DNA from: Pleurocapsa sp. PCC 7319 | GTDB lineage: Bacteria; Cyanobacteriota; Cyanobacteriia; Cyanobacteriales; Xenococcaceae | DNA: 64,000 bases | Direction: 5' to 3' | Assembly (NCBI RefSeq): GCF_000332195.1 | Contig: NZ_KB235922.1 | Location: 310,001-374,000, forward strand | Shown here: positions 63,359-64,000 of the stretch, in pieces | Layout of the letters: each line of letters opens with the position of its first letter | Numbering within the stretch: position 1 is the first letter of the stretch | The notes under the pieces: model-generated | What the model was told of the DNA's origin: nothing | What the model saw: the letters and a program-made list of their open reading frames with translations, nothing else | The model's database searches: none | Program-made: the position numbers and the translations under genes

Positions 63359-64000
63359 ATGGGACGCGCTGAAAAAGTAGTCTTAGCTTATTCTGGTGGA
63401 GTAGATACCACCGTCTGTATTCCTTATTTAAAGGAGGAATGGGGAGTCAAAGAAGTAATCACCCTTGCTGCAGATTTGGGACAGGGAGATGAATTAGGAC
63501 CAATTCAGCAAAAGGCATTAAAATGTGGTGCCGTTGAATCTTTAGTTGAAGATGCGACTGAAAGTTTCGTGCGAGATTATGCTTTTCCTGCAATCCAAGC
63601 CAATACTTTATATGAAGATCGTTATCCCTTGTCCACAGCCTTAGCACGCCCTTTAATTGCCAAATTATTAGTGGAAGCTGCCGAAAAATACGGTGCAGAT
63701 GCAGTTGCTCATGGTTGTACGGGTAAAGGTAACGACCAAGTGCGCTTTGATGTGGGCATTATGGCATTAAACCCTAATTTAAAAGTATTAGCTCCTGCTC
63801 GGGAGTGGGGTATGAGCCGAGAAGAAGCAATTTCTTACGGTGAGAAGTTTGGCTTAGAATTTCCCGTGAAAAAATCTTCTCCATTTAGTATTGACCGCAA
63901 TTTACTTGGTCGCAGTATCGAAGCTGGTCCCTTGGAAGATCCAATGACTGAGCCTCCTGAAGAGATTTTTGTCATGACTAAAGCGATCGCTGATACTCCC
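63359..64000 (+). CDS. argG: Argininosuccinate synthase, 5' part (cut by window end)
   Basis: 214 codons from ATG 63359 to the window end; the full protein is about 400 residues. ATP pyrophosphatase loop [17 protein letters not shown], then [20 protein letters not shown], then [17 protein letters not shown] and [20 protein letters not shown]. Joins citrulline and aspartate with ATP to make argininosuccinate. Same strand as argD. Incomplete here only because the window stops. Confidence 0.97.
   Translation, partial: MGRAEKVVLAYSGGVDTTVCIPYLKEEWGVKEVITLAADLGQGDELGPIQQKALKCGAVESLVEDATESFVRDYAFPAIQANTLYEDRYPLSTALARPLIAKLLVEAAEKYGADAVAHGCTGKGNDQVRFDVGIMALNPNLKVLAPAREWGMSREEAISYGEKFGLEFPVKKSSPFSIDRNLLGRSIEAGPLEDPMTEPPEEIFVMTKAIADTP

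Noticed and set aside
1-64000. tRNA, rRNA and tmRNA genes
   Set aside because: No T-loop-like GTTCRANYC with a matching acceptor stem, no rRNA block and no tmRNA signature was seen by eye; a covariance-model scan would be decisive.

Overview
The window comes from a cyanobacterial chromosome. It carries psaF-psaJ, a one-helix high-light-inducible protein, nblA, pam68 and a cyanobacterial DevBC exporter, and the HIP1 octamer GCGATCGC is frequent throughout. Coding density is moderate. Intergenic regions are filled with 7-bp-period repeats and small palindromes, which suits a large-genome filamentous, colonial or pleurocapsalean-type organism; the exact genus cannot be read from the sequence.

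Layout. 0-5.3 kb: three acidic coiled-coil genes, each with an AGGAGC ribosome site, followed by an FHA protein with a GTPase-like but P-loop-less middle and two C-terminal membrane helices. 5.3-6.6 kb: AT-rich DNA with a small membrane ORF and the decayed end of an alcohol dehydrogenase gene. 6.6-11.9 kb: a Ser/Thr kinase facing two trypsin-like proteases (one with TPRs) and a COP23-type protein; three of the four end in a low-complexity tail closing with R-D/E-L. 12-16 kb: Uma2 protein, a heptamer array, devC and devB without devA, and an acetyltransferase. 16-26 kb: tsaD, psaFJ, HLIP, aldo/keto reductase, HerA-like ATPase, peptidase E-like protein, pam68-rpsO, SLC12-like transporter. 26-33 kb: a sugar-phosphate (C7-cyclitol type) cyclase with a DUF6492 protein, a YkgJ-type protein and a TPR-CHAT protease. 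33-35.4 kb: a vanadium haloperoxidase.

35.4-38.5 kb is a mobile-element graveyard: a truncated mscS, an IS630-type element with visible inverted repeats and TA flanks, the 5' end of an IS110 gene and an internally deleted tnpB whose end now supplies the last codons of a cation-efflux gene. 38.5-50 kb: CDF transporter, two small conserved genes, DUF4327, Gfo/Idh/MocA oxidoreductase, a family-5 solute-binding lipoprotein, RNA-binding proteins, galE, an XPB-like helicase, a tandem universal stress protein and nblA. 50-64 kb: rpiA, a c6-type cytochrome, a bacterial dynamin, csaB, a LysR regulator, a TrpD-like protein with an MMADHC-like protein, a second RRM gene with a duplicated leader, a K+ channel plus response regulator, argD and the start of argG (cut by the window end).

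The best candidates for an undescribed system are (1) the coiled-coil/FHA/pseudo-GTPase operon at 60-5298 and (2) the kinase-protease-COP23 group at 6576-11835 with its shared C-terminal motif. Other points of note are the cyclase with an N-terminal extension, a haloperoxidase lacking the usual active-site serine, and the conserved leaders of the two RRM genes.
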